A DNA stretch of 64,000 nucleotides, from assembly GCA_024349245.1 (NCBI GenBank), contig JALDNG010000048.1, forward strand, positions 2,406,501-2,470,500, written 5' to 3'. Positions 52,401-64,000 of this stretch are shown here, piece by piece. The translations under genes and the position numbers were made by a program. This DNA is from Neodontobutis hainanensis. Taxonomy: Eukaryota; Chordata; Actinopteri; Gobiiformes; Odontobutidae. The number at the start of each line of letters is the position of its first letter. The stretch's first letter is position 1. Below the pieces are notes generated by a model that was not told the DNA's origin, made no database searches, and was given only the letters and a program-made list of their open reading frames with translations.

Positions 52401-55400
52401 AGGCGCTGAAGTGTGTCACTGTTACAGGGAGGAAGTAAAAATAACAAAAGCTGAATGACGTTTTCTCGATCTGAATAATCCAGCACTGTGAATAAGAAGT
52501 ACAACAAACCATATTAAATGTCAAAGATAAAGACACAGCAAGAATAAAGTTGTATAATCAAGTTAGTGGTACTCACACAGTGTATTCACAAAGGCTGTAT
52601 AGAGTTCTCTTGTCAGAAGTGGGTCGGGCATGTCTCTGAGAAATTCTTTTAACAAAGCAGCAACATCATGTACACTGTGCTCCTCGTCCAAATTGACCTC
52701 CCATCCTTGATCAAAATCTTCACGAAGCTGGTTAAAATATTACAAAAGCTGTGTAGTACTCACGTGATTAAAAATGAAAAAAAAAATAAAGTTTTCCAGA
52801 TGTCCGTGAAATCTTACCTGCCTTACTCTCTTCTTTGAACTTCCTACACGAAAAATTCCCACAGTCTGCAGGCCTAAGCAAAGATGATGAAGCTCTTTTA
52901 GTGTACAGAGTTCAGTACTTTTTCCTATTTCACTGTTCTTTTTAACTTTAGGTTAAAGTGTACCATATCTTTCCAGGTGCTGGCAGCAGAGATCAACTAC
53001 TCTGGGCACCTGTCTGTAAATTGGGTTGAGGCTCAGCTTTTTGTCATGGCGCTTCTTTCTCTTGTCAGCTGCCTCCACAGGCAGAGACAGCTGGAGGGCC
53101 TCCAGGAGCCGGCACTGGTTATTATCAAGGTCAGTGATGCAATCCACAGACACTCCGCCCTGTCAATAGATGGGTGACAGCCATACAGTGAATGAATACA
53201 CAGCTGGTGTTGTTAGTGAGAAAATGTGCTGTGGTCCTAATGGCCACACCACTTCCCCCAGTGAGTGAATATTAAAGAAGGTCAACAAGTGCCAAAGAAA
53301 TCATGTTTGCAAATGTAATCAGACAGATTCCCTGTTGCTTTATGACAGAATGCAGGGTTTTATTGACAGAGTTGCCCACCCTCCTGCGTGTCCTTGGAGC
53401 TGGGTCTGGTGTGCAGCGCAAAGGAGACTCATTAGGAGTCTCGCACGTGGAGCTCAGCGACGAGTTGCTGCTGGAAATGTCTTTGTTGGCCTTTTTGAAG
53501 TTGGACGTGAGGTGGAGGAAGGATAGCATCAATTCACTGGGGTCACTGTGCTCCCCCCTCAAGGGATCATGCCGCTGCTTGTGTACTCGGTCGTTGGCTA
53601 TGACCTGCGACAGAGCTATACCAAATGCTTGGGGCAAAGTCTCTGTGGGAATGAAAATGCAAGAAAGCAAAGGTTTAAAGATCATGTCGTTGCTCCTGGT
53701 CATCTGAGAGTTGTAAAATATAAATTAGCATGCACCACTTGAAATAAATTCTTTTTACCCAGAGGACTATATCATAGAGTATATCTTTTCTCATTCAAAA
53801 CTATATTATTTTAAAAGAGCTGCAGCTGTATTTTGCAGAATACAGTCAATGCTCAGTCCAGAGTGCATACTTTCAGAAGTGGCTTTGTAAACAAAAGGGT
53901 AAAAGAGGAAAGAGTGGGCCGGCCGTGCCAGAGGATAGGCCCATAATGAATGAACCACCACTTAAGACTGTTTTTGTTATTTCCCCCGACTGCCTGTCTG
54001 ACAGAAACATCACTTTCCTGCCAGATTGTTGCAGTAGGCAGGGCAACTCTCAGCCCCTCTGAGACATCTTTACTGTACTGTAGATTTAAATCGCTCAGGG
54101 GTCGCTACACAGAGATAAAATGAGGAGAATATCTGCTTTGGTGATTTTATATAACCTGAGCCAAATGGATCAAAGTGTCTTTCAAGTGCTAGAAGGTGGT
54201 CTAGGTTGGAGACTGGAAGTGGAAAGCTGTCTCACATAATACAGAAGCTCTACCAGATGTACCAAGAGAATGCAAGTCCTACTTCTTTTGGAAAAGCTAT
54301 TAATATTATAATAAAGTGTGTGATATGGAATATAATGTCAACGATTGAACCCTTATTAAACCCCAACTCATGTTACCTTTATCTTTATTTTTCTCTTTGG
54401 ATAATGAGTCGAACTTCTGCCTGAGTGACTTCTTATGCTTCTGGTCATCTGAAAAGATGTAAAAGTAAAGTATTAATGACTCAGCTTTGATTATGCCACA
54501 TCAAAATGGCCAAGCTGACAAAGATGTATATTACGCATGTGGATATTGTGATTATAAGAAATTCTTGAAAAATTGGGCAGTTCTACTATAAACTTTTCCC
54601 AATTCCCTAATATTGAGAATGGTCTTTTAAGAAACATAATCAACATGTTTGTATTCTATTCTAATAAAACATCTTTATGGTTATTTTAAAAAGTGATGAG
54701 AAAAATGAAGGAAGTGTTAAATAGTATAATAACCTCACTGAGAAGGGATGTTTAGAAGTGTGTGCTTGTGTGTGTCTGAATACATTTCGGGATGGTGATG
54801 TGGCAGTCAAGGTCACAGTCCTGAAGCAATCTCCTGAAGGCCACATCCTGGAGACGAACCCTCTCCAGCTCTGAGAGGCTCTGCAGTGGGACGGGCTTTA
54901 GGCCAACGCTGCGTCCTGACACGCTGTTCCATGTGAAGTCATCCTGACGATACACACACAGGTTCAGAATAAACTGTGTATCCATTTACCAGTGCCATCT
55001 GCATTAACAGAGTGAAGGTTAATCTTTTAAGTCTCATGTTCTGTAAGGTTTACTTTAATAACATCTACCAAATCATACAGTGTAGACTAAAATGAATCTC
55101 TGTTCCACAGATTCTGTTGAGCGTGTTGTGGGAGTGAAGTTAAAGTTGAATCTGATTTGACCATAACTTGCAATATATTATTCTCTTTAAAGTGTTAATA
55201 ATCATAAAAATACACTTTTTTATGAACCTTTGTTGAATTTGATCATCTTTTATTGAATTGTTTTAATTGATCTTATTCATTTGTTACTCTATTTTGCCTG
55301 CAGCATTTCATTTGGCTTTATTCTTTACTTCTGTATTCATCAGCAGCACAAAATGCAGGGCACACCTCATTAGGTTACGTCTTTGGTAAGCACTGTTAGA

Positions 55401-58400
55401 GACCACACTTTCTGGGGGATAAGTAGAAATATTGTAGCAAATAATCTAATATGAAGGCCTCAACCTTTGAGCATCTTCCTGCTGGAGATTACAGGGCTTT
55501 GATCCAGTACAGTCAAGCCAATCATATGTGCCATGTACCAAAGAGGCTTAGTAAGTCATTATCAGGATAAGGCTTGCACTTAAATGGTTCACTCCCATTA
55601 AATGAGAATTAGGACTGAACTACAGCAGCATACTTTACCTTGTACACATACTGTATAGAAAATACACAATAAATGAATACATGTTAAACTTGTGTACATA
55701 TTTAATATATAGTACAACATTTGATGCATACTCCAGAATATTTTAACAAAAAATAAAATGTATATCTGCAAAAACCTTCTGTTCTGTAAAGAAGAAGAGG
55801 AACACCAAATGCATTTGTTGGATATATATATCCAAACCTGGTTTAAGTCACCAAAGATAAAGGTTGATGTAACACTGACGACTATTATTTTGGAGGGGGA
55901 TTGTACAAAAAGTTAAATGTAAGGTTGGGGAAAATGTTGTTTTTTAAAACCAAAACCATTTCTGGTCTCTAACAAATTAGTAAATCATAAAATGAAATGG
56001 AAAAGCAATTGTTTAATAGAAAAGTGGGATTAGATACTATAGTATATCATGAATACATCCTTTGAAATGTTGTCCTATATAATACTGTCCTTACTACATA
56101 GAGTATTAACTCATTTTTTTGTATATTAATGTATGGATGATGGCGTAGGTTTAATGTCTTTAGTCTGTAGTTTCTCTTTTTTAAAGCTACATAAAAAATT
56201 AACAACTGTAATGAAATCTATGTCTTGTATGAGGTTAGCAATGACATTTTGAATGTTCACTATTGCGGTCCTCGTACAAAAAGATCATTTACCACATAAC
56301 ATTATAAACTGACCCAATTATGTACTACAAATACAGTATGTATTATTGTTATCTAAAATATTCTAATTTAACTTCTGGCATTCCACTTGCGTGACTTTAC
56401 AGTACAGGGAAACATTTATCTGATGTGAGGCTGAGCTTGTTTCCCAGGGCTTGTCTATTTTGTGAGTAGTTCCTTCAAAGCAAATTATAATTGTTGTGCA
56501 GTTACAAAGTGATATAAAACATAATGCAACTTATCCATTTATCTCAAGTGTGACTATTAATGGCATTTCCTGTTAAAGTTAAGTTTGTCTTGAAACTCCC
56601 ACTTCCTTACTCTAAACGATCAGCTCATGAATAAATTGACATACTTCAGACTGGTTTAATATTGGCATTTCTTATCAAATTAAACTGCTGTAATGATAGC
56701 CGTGAGCTATTGATGAAAGCTGTTGTAATGTAAATACAACATTATTCCAGCCTCCTTTCAGAAACGAGACTCAATAGGAATATTTCATAAAAACAGAAGA
56801 CATTTTACCACATCTACTGGTGTTTGATCTCTAAATCAAAGATTCATTTAAACATGTATTCCAGTCCATAAATAAATATGATTTGAATTATTTATTTTTG
56901 GTTAATTTGCTCCTTATTAAAGTTTTCCTGACTTCTTCAAACACTTGTATATTCCCCTGAAAACACAACAACCCACTACTGCCTTGAGTTAAACACCAGC
57001 AGAACTTCATTCAAAGCTGACAACACAAAGCGTCTTTGCACACAATGAGAGGAAACTTGCAAAGTGGCTCATAGAAAAAAGCAAGATTGAAAGGTCAGAT
57101 TAAAGAAATCAGGCCCACTTGAACTACATCCAGAGGGTTGATGCATATTCTTCAGGAAGTTATTCAATGGAGCATTACAAAACTAACTTTCCACAGGAGA
57201 CTTTTGTGGTAAAAAAAAATACATATTGAACGTTCAGTTAGATTTGATTCTGGAGGAATACTCATGTCAAAAAAGTTAGATAACAAGACTGGACATTAGG
57301 ATAGAAGAGATGCAGTGTGGATGCAGAAATGTAGAAAAGAACGTGCACTTTCTTTAATAGCCTCTAACACATTTTGCCTTGTGGCCGTTTCTGTCAATTT
57401 TTAATTTAATTTCGACCCTTGGGCAAAAAAATTAAGAAAACATTTTGCAGTGAAACACCCGTTTGTTACTCACACGATGGTAGATGTTTCGCAAGAACAG
57501 AGGCTGCGCCATGTCCCAGGCGGAGGTCGCCAAGTCTCCTACCGCCAGGGTCCTCAAGTCACCGCATAGACCAATTACCCAGAATGCATCCTGCCCCCGC
57601 GGCTACACAGCCACAGCGCACAGAGATGTCGGGAAAACTACTTCAGGGAGCGATTAACTTGACGGCGAGACGGAGTCCTATGAATAACATTAGCGCTGGC
57701 ACTGATAAATGGATTGGGAGGGGTTGGCGGGAGCCGGGAGGGGTCAGGAGACTTAAAGTGTCAGGTCACAAGTTAACAAAGGGACTTATCAGTGGTTAAA
57801 ACACAAGACAAGAGTATCCTTTAACCTGATGCTACCGATGAAGGTTAATGCGCATGGCCGACTAAACAACAAAGACGGAATATAAAAATAACCCAGGAGT
57901 AGTCCGTGTAATTGTCATAAAGTGAGTTGATTCAATACAACTTTAGGCTGTGCACAATAATCTGTTATAGGTTATAGGCTACGAATATACTATTGGCTAC
58001 CCATAATCCATTGCAAACGAAATAAATATCCTAATTGCCAAATATGGTCAGGTTATTGTTAGAAGAAGTAAGGTGGACAGTTGTTTTGAGAAAACAAACA
58101 TTGTAATTTAACAGGTGCAACATGCAAATGACGGAAGTCTATAAAAAACAATAAAAAGGCATTAGGCAATTGCCTTTACAGACTTCTCTAAGGTGCATTC
58201 AATGATCAAATGGATGCTATATTCCAGTTAATGCCATAAGCTACTGTCACTGTGTTATTAATCATTCAAACAAGGTCAGTAGCCTGTGGGTTTGGTCTAG
58301 AAAATATTTGCAATCCTCCACTCGACTTTGGGATAAATGTCTATCCTGGGAAGCTCAGAAAGCCTTGTTTTACAGGCAGCAGTGGTAAACAGGAAGCATG

Positions 58401-61400
58401 CAGAAAACAAATCATTTTGAAGACAGTAGTGGGTGGAGGACTCCTCATTCACTTGAGACTTGAGTGAAGAATTTTGGTTTAACATTTAAAACACTTATGT
58501 TCCAACATCTGGGGGGAAAAAGTGAGTAGCCTAATGCATTGTCATTGTGGGACATGTCAGCCATTTAAGTTACAATAAAGAACTGATCCTTATGGTTTGT
58601 AATCTTACCAATGTGATGTAATATAGTATATTGTATAGTGGGCTATACTATATACGTATTATGGTGTTATGCTTTCTATAACTTGTATTAAAATGTCAAG
58701 TCAATGTAAAAAAGGAATTCCTGGCTATTTACAAATGTACTTTTGAGTTTATTTCCACATGGCTGTTAAATAAAATCATACACATTATCTTTTTAAATGT
58801 TGTCACTAATAGCATTTCACAAGCAATGTCTTTTAAAAAAGAGTCTGGTTTTAATATGGAAATATCCACTTGCATTTAACAAAATATATATATATTTTTA
58901 CTAAGCACTTTCCTGTATATTTTCTGCCCCCGGGCATGTTCCCTTCCATGGAGCTGAGAGGAATGTCGGTGACATTTAGTCCTAACAAACCAGCAGTACC
59001 TGTCAACTGCTGCTCTTTTTACATCATCAGAAAGAGAAACAAACACCAATGCAACTGAGGGGAGAATCGGGTAACAGTTTGGACAGCTTTCATCAAATGA
59101 GTCATTGGAAGCACGCGTAAGTACATTTGCAAAATGTTTTCAAGTTTAAGTTGGACAAAGACTTTTTTCCTGAATGTGATTATTTGAGAATCCAGCTTTA
59201 AAGCCAGGGAGAAAGCTTTGACGTAAACTAAGCCATAGGTAGTTATGCAACTATGTGAAGATTTTTAACAATGAGGTCTCGATGAATGCTCAATGGTGAT
59301 CTGTACACTATTCTGGTATTTTTCTTTTGTCAGACGCAAAGTGGATGCTCGGCAGAGGCCAGCATGTTTTATATCTTGCCATGCAAATGGTCCTTCTCCT
59401 GTGGGAAGAAATATGTGCCTGAGGGAGTGTAGCCAAGGATCAGGTCATGCTGCTCAACTGTGAGAAAGAAGAGTTGAGGCTTTCTTCATGTTAACCAGAT
59501 GTCCCTGTTTTCTATCTCAGCTCGCCCCAGACCAGAGTGAGTACACCTCTAATAGAGCTCACTTGTATTCAACCTATGAAAGCCAAAATGTCATTTATGT
59601 CACACTCTAATGAAGCACACATAAATCCATTTTAAACAATGGAAAGAAGTTATTTTTATTTTTATAAATAAAACGTCTGTTGTCTGCTACTGGTGCTGCC
59701 AATCTTACAATCTCTTACAAATCTCATCAGAGTTTCTCGTCCACTTTGTATTTGAAAAATGACACGCAAATTAGAATGAATATTGAAATAGATTGTAAAA
59801 GGTATTTGAACATACTGAAAAGATTGCATTTTGCATGTTTTGCAAATTTACAAGCCTACTCAGTTAACAGCAAAAGGTGACACTTTTCTTTGAAGATACC
59901 TCATTATCCTATGTACAAAAATGCTATGCTTTGTGTATAACGCTTCACGAATTGGATAGAGCTCAAAAAGCAACAGCAGAGTATTTCAAGAGCTGCATAA
60001 CACGTATAAGAATCCTATAGTGTACAGCTGGCGCGGGGATCGAGTGAACGTGCAGCAGTGTTGCATGCAAAAAGGGAATACAGTGTGAATCTCACTTGAC
60101 CTGTGTTCTTGCAATGATCTCATACCCAACATGTGACATTAATTACAGTGCAGGCTAGGTGACTTGGAGTTGGCATCACATACGGTCAGGTGCTTGCTTA
60201 TGCTGTCAGTAAAAGCTGACATTGTATCATGTGAGAGTCCTGGAAGAATCTCACACCTCTCACTGCAAGGTTGGCTGGGATCCCACTTTGTGACACTGGG
60301 CACAAAAATAAAAGTAGTAAAACTGTTGGCCTCATTTTGTAGTCCATGCAACCAGTAACTTATGACAAAATGTGGAGCAGCTGTGTTTAATAAATGTGTG
60401 TGATTTTTATCTTCTGTACCATTTTAAACTTGACAGTGCTTGGCAAGCCACTAGGGAGTAATGGTGAAAGCAGGCAAGCATACTCTAAACTCATAAATTG
60501 TGTTGGATATGCTCTCTGGCACAGCTGTCTTCAGTATTAATCAGCTTCAACCAGATTTACAGTGATTACATTTCTAAGGGTTCTGGCTGTAAGACCTGAC
60601 TTGTGTTGATGGCAGTAACAGAAACCAGACACCTGGTATTCATTACCAGGCTATTACATGCAATATATTTCTATTAAACTAAACAAACAGCATTACCATG
60701 TGGACCAGCTTAAGAATAGCAGAAAAGGTTTTTGCAACTCATGGTCAAATGTCTTAAACAGATAGATATGTCATGTCTGCACTTAACAACTTTTACAATG
60801 AGAGAAGCCTGGGACAACTGTCAATAGACATGAACTGTTCAATTTTCACTGAGCTTGGCTAAACACACACACAGAGCACTTTTCCAGAGCCACACCTTTA
60901 TGATGATGTGAAATGTTTTACCTGTGTCTCACTGTGTGACAGGGCTGCAGAAGCCTATTTCCAAACGCACAGCAGCAAGTTAGCACATGCTGCACTAAAG
61001 CTGACATCATTGCATCAGAAGAATGCACTGAATCAGTTCTAAAAATGACCACAGCAATAGTTCACAAATATGGAAAAAGTGAATGGTGTAAAAATATGTT
61101 GAAAGTTTGAGAAAGAGCATTAATGTTCTGTTTAGGGACAGAACTGGGCAGTGGGCTTCAGTGTGCACATCCAGCAAAGTTAGGAAATGTTTGCCCTGTT
61201 ACTTCACTGATACAAACATGTTGTGTATCCTAAAAAGCTTTAGTATCCCGTGCCTTCCAAGACTACACTACAGTTACTTTCAAAAAAATACATTTTTAAC
61301 ATAGCAATATAGTGGTAGACTGACAATAGCATGTCTTGTCCCAACAAGCGACACGTCTTGTATCCAGAACTAATTACCGAGCGTAAGTGCAAGCGTTAAG

Positions 61401-61572
61401 AGAAGCCTACCTGGATCGCGTAGGCGTCCTGTGGCTTCTCCTCAACTTCGGTCCCGTAGTGTCGCATCAAAGCCGGGTCCAAGCTCCTGGTCTGCCTCAG
61501 TCTCCGCTTGGACATGATCTTAGGGCTCAGCGAGCACGAAAAAACGCTACTCAACAATCCTTGCGCGGCCAT
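49453..61572 (-). CDS. arhgap6: Rho GTPase-activating protein 6
   Basis: ARHGAP6 is a GAP for RhoA that also remodels actin independently of GAP activity. Coding exons, 5' to 3': 61411-61572, 54784-54943, 54377-54448, 53380-53642, 52964-53159, 52818-52873, 52577-52727, 52337-52485, 51751-51930, 50786-50883, 50464-50693, 50112-50177 and 49453-50030. They total 2361 nt, or 786 residues; all junctions are GT-AG and in phase. The RhoGAP domain spans about residues 255-463, with arginine finger R293 in GIFRVGSSKK and NKMTSLNLATIFGPNLL. Other landmarks: KRRLRQTRSLDPAL, DDFTWNSVSGRSV, SSNSSLSS, ASSGEVSPYDNNSPV and the conserved end DALPETLV. Human ARHGAP6 has 974 residues; the difference lies mainly in exon 1, which lacks the long Pro/Ser-rich part. 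The start at 61572 has a strong context and aligns with the human N-terminus; an in-frame ATG at 61611 has a weak one. Exon 6 uses the upstream of two AGs (TTAG/GCCTGCAG). Exon 2 has a weak donor (T/GTATTC). Confidence 0.95.
54944..57473. other. arhgap6 intron 1, distal part
   Basis: About 2.5 kb of AT-rich intron, with no nested gene on either strand and no clear transposon. Confidence 0.5.
57474..57512 (-). CDS. arhgap6: Candidate alternative first coding exon of arhgap6
   Basis: On the minus strand an ATG (57512, context GACATGG) opens 13 codons, MAQPLFLRNIYHR, which end exactly at a donor CGT/GTGAGT in phase 0. arhgap6 exon 2 begins in phase 0 with DDFTWNS, so splicing would give a shorter isoform starting from a second promoter. 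The 250 bases upstream (57513-57760) are GC- and CpG-richer than the rest of the intron, as expected for a promoter. Human ARHGAP6 is known to have alternative 5' ends, but I cannot say whether this exon is conserved. Chance agreement of ATG, phase, donor and CpG-rich setting is possible but unlikely. Confidence 0.5.
57513..57770 (-). promoter_or_regulatory. CpG-rich patch, possible internal arhgap6 promoter
   Basis: A short island of CpG and GC-rich sequence in an AT-rich intron (CCGCGGGGGCAGG on the minus strand near 57600, several GGGAGGGG-type runs near 57700-57750). It lies directly upstream of the candidate alternative first exon. No TATA box was seen. Confidence 0.4.
57771..61410. other. 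arhgap6 intron 1, proximal part
   Basis: About 3.6 kb without a recognisable gene. In mammals the amelogenin gene AMELX lies nested in ARHGAP6 intron 1; no amelogenin-like Pro/Gln-rich exon was seen here on either strand. Confidence 0.5.
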
Positions 61573-61760
61573 AATATGTATCTTCGTTAAGTACCTGTTC
61601 GGGTTTTGCATGTAAGTTGGCCAAGTTAGGTTTCATAACTCAGCCACAAGTCTGGGCGCACGGGTCCCACAGCGCGTCATTCCGCTTCTGAGTGTTGGGA
61701 AATGCGCATCTGTGCCATTGGATTCCCTCAGCCACCCCTCCTACACACTCCTGCACTACT
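61573..61760 (-). promoter_or_regulatory. Probable arhgap6 5' UTR and promoter
   Basis: CpG density rises around exon 1 and just upstream (GTGGGACCCGTGCGCCCAG on the minus strand at about 61650-61672). An upstream in-frame ATG at 61611 lies in the leader. No TATA box identified; the start site is not fixed. Confidence 0.4.
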
Positions 61761-62479
61761 TCCTCCTTCTACAATCTAAAAGGTAGCAACATTCATTTGG
61801 AAAAATGTGATACAATTCTGCATCACTGTGGTTTTTAAAGGGTAATTAACTGGACTAATTAAATCAACAAGGTTAAACAAATACAACATGGTTAAAGGTT
61901 GAGGATAGGCAGATGCCTCTAAAATAAGATGTGAAGAAGAAAGACTTTTGTTCTGAGGACTCCCAAACACAGCTAATATTTTACTATAGGGACTATGTCT
62001 CTGAGACGGCCTGGGAATGCTTCGGATGAGCTGGAGGAAGTGTCTAGGGAGAGGGAAGTCTGGCAGCTCTGGGCACCTGGCCATATGTAGAAGAAGATGT
62101 GTGGATCTGATATCTGTTGTCAGTTATGTTTGAGACCAAATATTGTAGATACTGTTACTTAAACCAATTCTGAAATTACCAACAAAATTTAAAAAATAAA
62201 ATAATATTGATGATATAAACAAAAAAGGCTTTTATATTACTTTGTACTACTAGAGTCAGTTTTCAATGAAGCAAACATCTTTTCATTGGTGTTAAAGGAC
62301 ATTAGAAAAAATAAATAAATAAGTACATTTGGCATTTAAAATGATAAATATACTACACATGACACAGTAGGCTACTTTCAGAGTTCATAAAACATTTAAA
62401 AATTACAGCTATCATTTTTCCCTTTATTTTGCGTTTTATATGCAACAGTCATTTTCCTTCCTGGTTCCACAGTGCCATC
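61761..62479. other. Intergenic and 3' UTR of the right-hand gene
   Basis: AT-rich sequence between the arhgap6 promoter and the probable terminal exon to the right. On the minus strand it would hold that gene's 3' UTR. A minus-strand open frame at 61776-62084 has no coding features and was not called. Confidence 0.4.
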
Positions 62480-62794
62480 CTAATCACGGTGCATTTGCTG
62501 CGTGCGGTAGGGCGGCAGGGATACTTGTGGGATACTTGTCATGTAGTGCCCTGGGAGCATACTCTTCCTGTGGGAACCCACGGGAAAGGACCTGTGTGAT
62601 AACGTGACATGTGAACCAGCACTGTATGGCCACGATAAGGCTCCATCAGATACCGGAGTCCACCAAACAGTCAGGGGAAGTGGTGATAAGAGCCTCGGCT
62701 CTGTGTTTGATCCACTTATTTGGCCGTTGTGAGGTTTAGAGTAAGACTCCTGAGTCCGGCAGATTCTCATCAGACTTCCCATTATGTCATTTCT
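62480..62794 (-). CDS. Probable last coding exon, unidentified gene
   Basis: On the minus strand, a good acceptor (CTCATCCCACAG) is followed by 104 open codons in phase 0 and a TAG stop (62480-62482). The translation begins RNDIMGSLMRICRTQESYSK and continues Ser/Pro/His-rich (GSHRKSMLPGHYMTSIPQ, SLPPYRTQQMHRD at the end). It has no ATG that would give a sensible start, so earlier exons must lie beyond the right edge. The low-complexity, hydrophilic character suggests a cytoplasmic tail or disordered C-terminus. I do not recognise the family. It could also be an accidental open frame. Confidence 0.45.
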   Translation of the reverse strand, partial: RNDIMGSLMRICRTQESYSKPHNGQISGSNTEPRLLSPLPLTVWWTPVSDGALSWPYSAGSHVTLSHRSFPVGSHRKSMLPGHYMTSIPQVSLPPYRTQQMHRD

Positions 62795-64000
62795 CTGTGG
62801 GATGAGTGTAGCCACGGCAGCTGACATCCACCAACTCAGCAATGGGTTTTTGTATAAATCTGACCACCTAAAGATGTATTTTTAAATAAAACAAAAATTC
62901 CGGTTGAGAACACAATTATTTGTAAGTTGACTACACCAAGCAGCCTTCAAGCAGATATTCCACCAAATTGAACGGACAAAGACTATATAAATCTATGAAC
63001 AGAGAAACACAATAGGTACATTTTAAAACTGTTGCTGAATTGTCCTTACTCTGTTGTTTGGTCTAAAAACCACTAGATGTCAGTAGAAGACATCAAACGT
63101 TCAGCTGTGCACTGCATAAAGACAACATTTTGAACTGTTTAAGTTTTTAGCTGGGGAACTTGAAAGATAGCTTCATACTGTTTTTTGCCAATAAAGAATC
63201 AAAAATCAAACTCAAAAGCTTATCTGAAATAAGGGTCCAGGCTACTCAATGGATTGTAACATTTACTGTTTGCCATTTCATTGTTTAGTGTGGCTTATCT
63301 GATCTAGCACACAATAACAAAAAATAGCCCTTGACATTTTGAGTTATTAAGATAGCTCAAGCTACTGTGCAAAAGTATCAAGTTAAGGCTTTAGCGGTTA
63401 TCTGTTGCTGAAATATCTTATCTAAAATTAGACTTATACTAAGAGCAAAATTAAACCAAAACCGTCTTTTTTATGTGGTTTAATTTCAGGCAAGTAGACG
63501 GGTTATCTATTCAGTGTCTCTGATATTAAGGGCTCGCTACTTCCCACTTTTCTTGTAATAAAAGAACATTTTAATAAAGCCACTGAGCCAATGCACTACC
63601 TTAATTTTGTAGTTTAACCAGTGCAAACTGAGACCATGACAGAGACCAAGATGAGACCCAGAGACTCATGGTGGTTTGCAAGCACCTGATAGAAGCAGGG
63701 GAGGAGTGGAAGACTTGAAATGAGCATCTGAATTTGGAGAGAAGGGTTATTGATATATTATATTATTGTTGTACTCTAGTCTCAAGGCTGGTCTCAAGAA
63801 TCACAACTTTACTTGTACCATGCATGCGTCTGTTTTTATTTTCAAAGTCTGCTCAAAGTGATAGATTGTGCTTTAACACAGTTACAGCGCAGACACCCTA
63901 TCACTTCTTTGAGATTATAGTTTCCAATGTAAACATGTTGTGTCGCCAACATTGACCTCATGTGGAGACACACTGGAGCTGTAAGGAAGTGCATTATATT
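62795..64000. other. No gene seen; possible intron of the right-hand gene
   Basis: AT-rich sequence without exons supported by both splice sites and frame. If 62480-62794 is a real exon, this is its upstream intron. Confidence 0.35.

Noticed and set aside
53303..53707. 134-codon plus-strand open frame over arhgap6 exon 4
   Set aside because: It is the reverse-strand shadow of a real exon and has no family features.
57419..57799. 126-codon plus-strand open frame in arhgap6 intron 1
   Set aside because: It owes its length to GC-rich sequence of the probable promoter. The translation is not protein-like, and the minus strand explains the region better.
54944..61410. Possible nested amelogenin gene in arhgap6 intron 1
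   Set aside because: I looked on both strands for Pro/Gln/His-rich exons as in mammals and found none.
61573..61611. Longer arhgap6 N-terminus from the ATG at 61611
   Set aside because: It would add 13 residues, but the ATG context is weak and the human protein begins at the position matching 61572.

Overview
This window is from a vertebrate nuclear genome, most likely a ray-finned (teleost) fish. The genes are split into many small GT-AG exons separated by AT-rich introns. The spliced proteins closely match the human families but show fish-type divergence. The repeats are typical of fish: Tc1-like transposons, a Penelope-like fragment with a GIY-YIG endonuclease, and a GGGGCCAAGCAC-flanked repeat family. 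The species cannot be named from the sequence. All three recognisable genes lie on the minus strand, head to tail. I rebuilt each one exon by exon from splice sites, reading phase and recalled family protein sequence; no alignment could be run.

Layout, left to right. (1) 1-6.8 kb: no firm gene. There are two or three exon-like stretches on the plus strand that I do not recognise, and a TA microsatellite. (2) 7.0-17.7 kb: cog3, complete, 23 coding exons, 821 codons plus stop. It encodes a Golgi vesicle-tethering subunit, and a dead Tc1-like element sits in one intron. (3) 19.3-27.5 kb: all nine coding exons of mid1 (669 residues; RING, two B-boxes, coiled coil, FN3, SPRY), a microtubule-associated E3 ligase. 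(4) 27.5-49 kb: a long non-coding stretch holding candidate alternative 5' exons of mid1, dispersed duplicated segments, a nested Penelope-like/Tc1 wreck, a degenerate minisatellite and a 2.2-kb complex repeat with internal tandem and palindromic structure. (5) 49.4-61.6 kb: arhgap6, 13 coding exons (786 residues), a RhoGAP, with a good alternative first exon inside intron 1. (6) 62.5-62.8 kb: the probable last coding exon of an unrecognised minus-strand gene that continues beyond the right edge.

The genes do not form a pathway. mid1 and arhgap6 share the order and orientation of human Xp22.2, so this part is conserved synteny. cog3 lies next to them here but on chromosome 13 in human. HCCS, which lies between MID1 and ARHGAP6 in human, was not seen. 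The observations most worth checking are the mid1 5' exons, which would create a short upstream ORF ending 2 nt before the main ATG, the alternative arhgap6 start, and the internal structure of the 43.9-46.1 kb repeat. I found no convincing wholly new biological system.
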